Source: an uncultured Bacilli bacterium (GTDB lineage Bacteria; Bacillota_I; Bacilli_A; RF39; UBA660). Taken from it: DNA of 5,991 nucleotides. A model generated the notes under the pieces. It ran no database searches. It saw only the letters and a list, made by a program, of their open reading frames with translations, and was not told the DNA's origin. The translations under genes were made by a program, and so were the position numbers. Below, piece after piece: positions 5,917 through 5,991 of the stretch. The stretch is taken from NCBI GenBank assembly GCA_944359595.1, contig CALVSV010000122.1:1-5991 (forward strand). Reading direction: 5' to 3'. Position 1 is the stretch's first letter. Each line of letters opens with the position of its first letter.

Positions 5917-5991
5917 GTTCCTCAAGAGAAGAGGGAGAGAAGATCTTTGAAAACTAAGTAAAATCCTTGAGTAAATAAGTCAGGAGAAAAC
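5917..5991 (+). ncRNA. Leader (pre-16S) of a ribosomal RNA operon, truncated by window end
   Basis: The purine-rich leader contains ATCTTTGAAAACTAA at 5943-5957, the boxA-like element found before 16S rRNA genes in Firmicutes and used in antitermination and processing. CTCAAG (5921-5926) and CTTGAG (5966-5971) could pair around it, though six bases is weak. The mature 16S start (GAGTTTGATCCTGGCTCAG-like) is not in the window, so the gene itself must begin shortly after the last base. Confidence 0.8.

Overview
The window is very AT-rich. It carries six genes linked to endospore formation, plus a small DUF1540 protein, a membrane-anchored surface protein and an unknown 96-residue protein, and it ends in the leader of a ribosomal RNA operon. 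All genes are on the + strand. TGA is used as a stop (dacB and spmA end in it) and Trp is TGG, so the standard bacterial code applies, not the mycoplasma code. The SpoVID-YsxE pair and the dacB-spmA-spmB order are typical of Bacilli. I therefore read this as a spore-forming, low-GC, probably uncultured Bacilli-type Firmicute; a finer placement is not supported.

Layout. (1) 1-231: the end of an open frame entering from the left, whose C-terminal pattern resembles a large serine recombinase. (2) 191-2191: the 3' part of dacB, then spmA and spmB, packed as an operon with a 4-bp overlap between dacB and spmA. In Bacillus subtilis this operon acts in the mother cell on cortex structure and core dehydration. 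(3) 2195-3368: a probable promoter and a 371-residue membrane-anchored, cysteine-containing extracellular protein of unknown function. (4) 3414-3575: a 53-residue Cys-rich DUF1540 protein followed by a hairpin/T-tract terminator. (5) 3600-5847: a new promoter, then a 96-residue unknown protein, a YlmC/YmxH PRC-barrel protein, a short SpoVID-like LysM coat protein and a YsxE-like kinase-fold protein, closely spaced. (6) 5848-5991: a strong rRNA promoter (TTGACA, extended -10) and a leader with the CTTTGAAAACT antitermination motif. The 16S gene should begin just outside the window.

The most interesting point is at the left edge. The dacB reading frame has normal SGN and KTG motifs and a C-terminal anchor helix, but it begins exactly at the SxxK active-site motif. 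The catalytic Ser, the preceding strands and the signal peptide are absent, and what lies upstream is a different coding frame that looks like a serine-recombinase C-terminus. This is what one expects at one end of a 'skin'-like intervening element inserted in a sporulation gene and excised in the mother cell to rebuild it. The other end lies outside the window, so this remains an inference.
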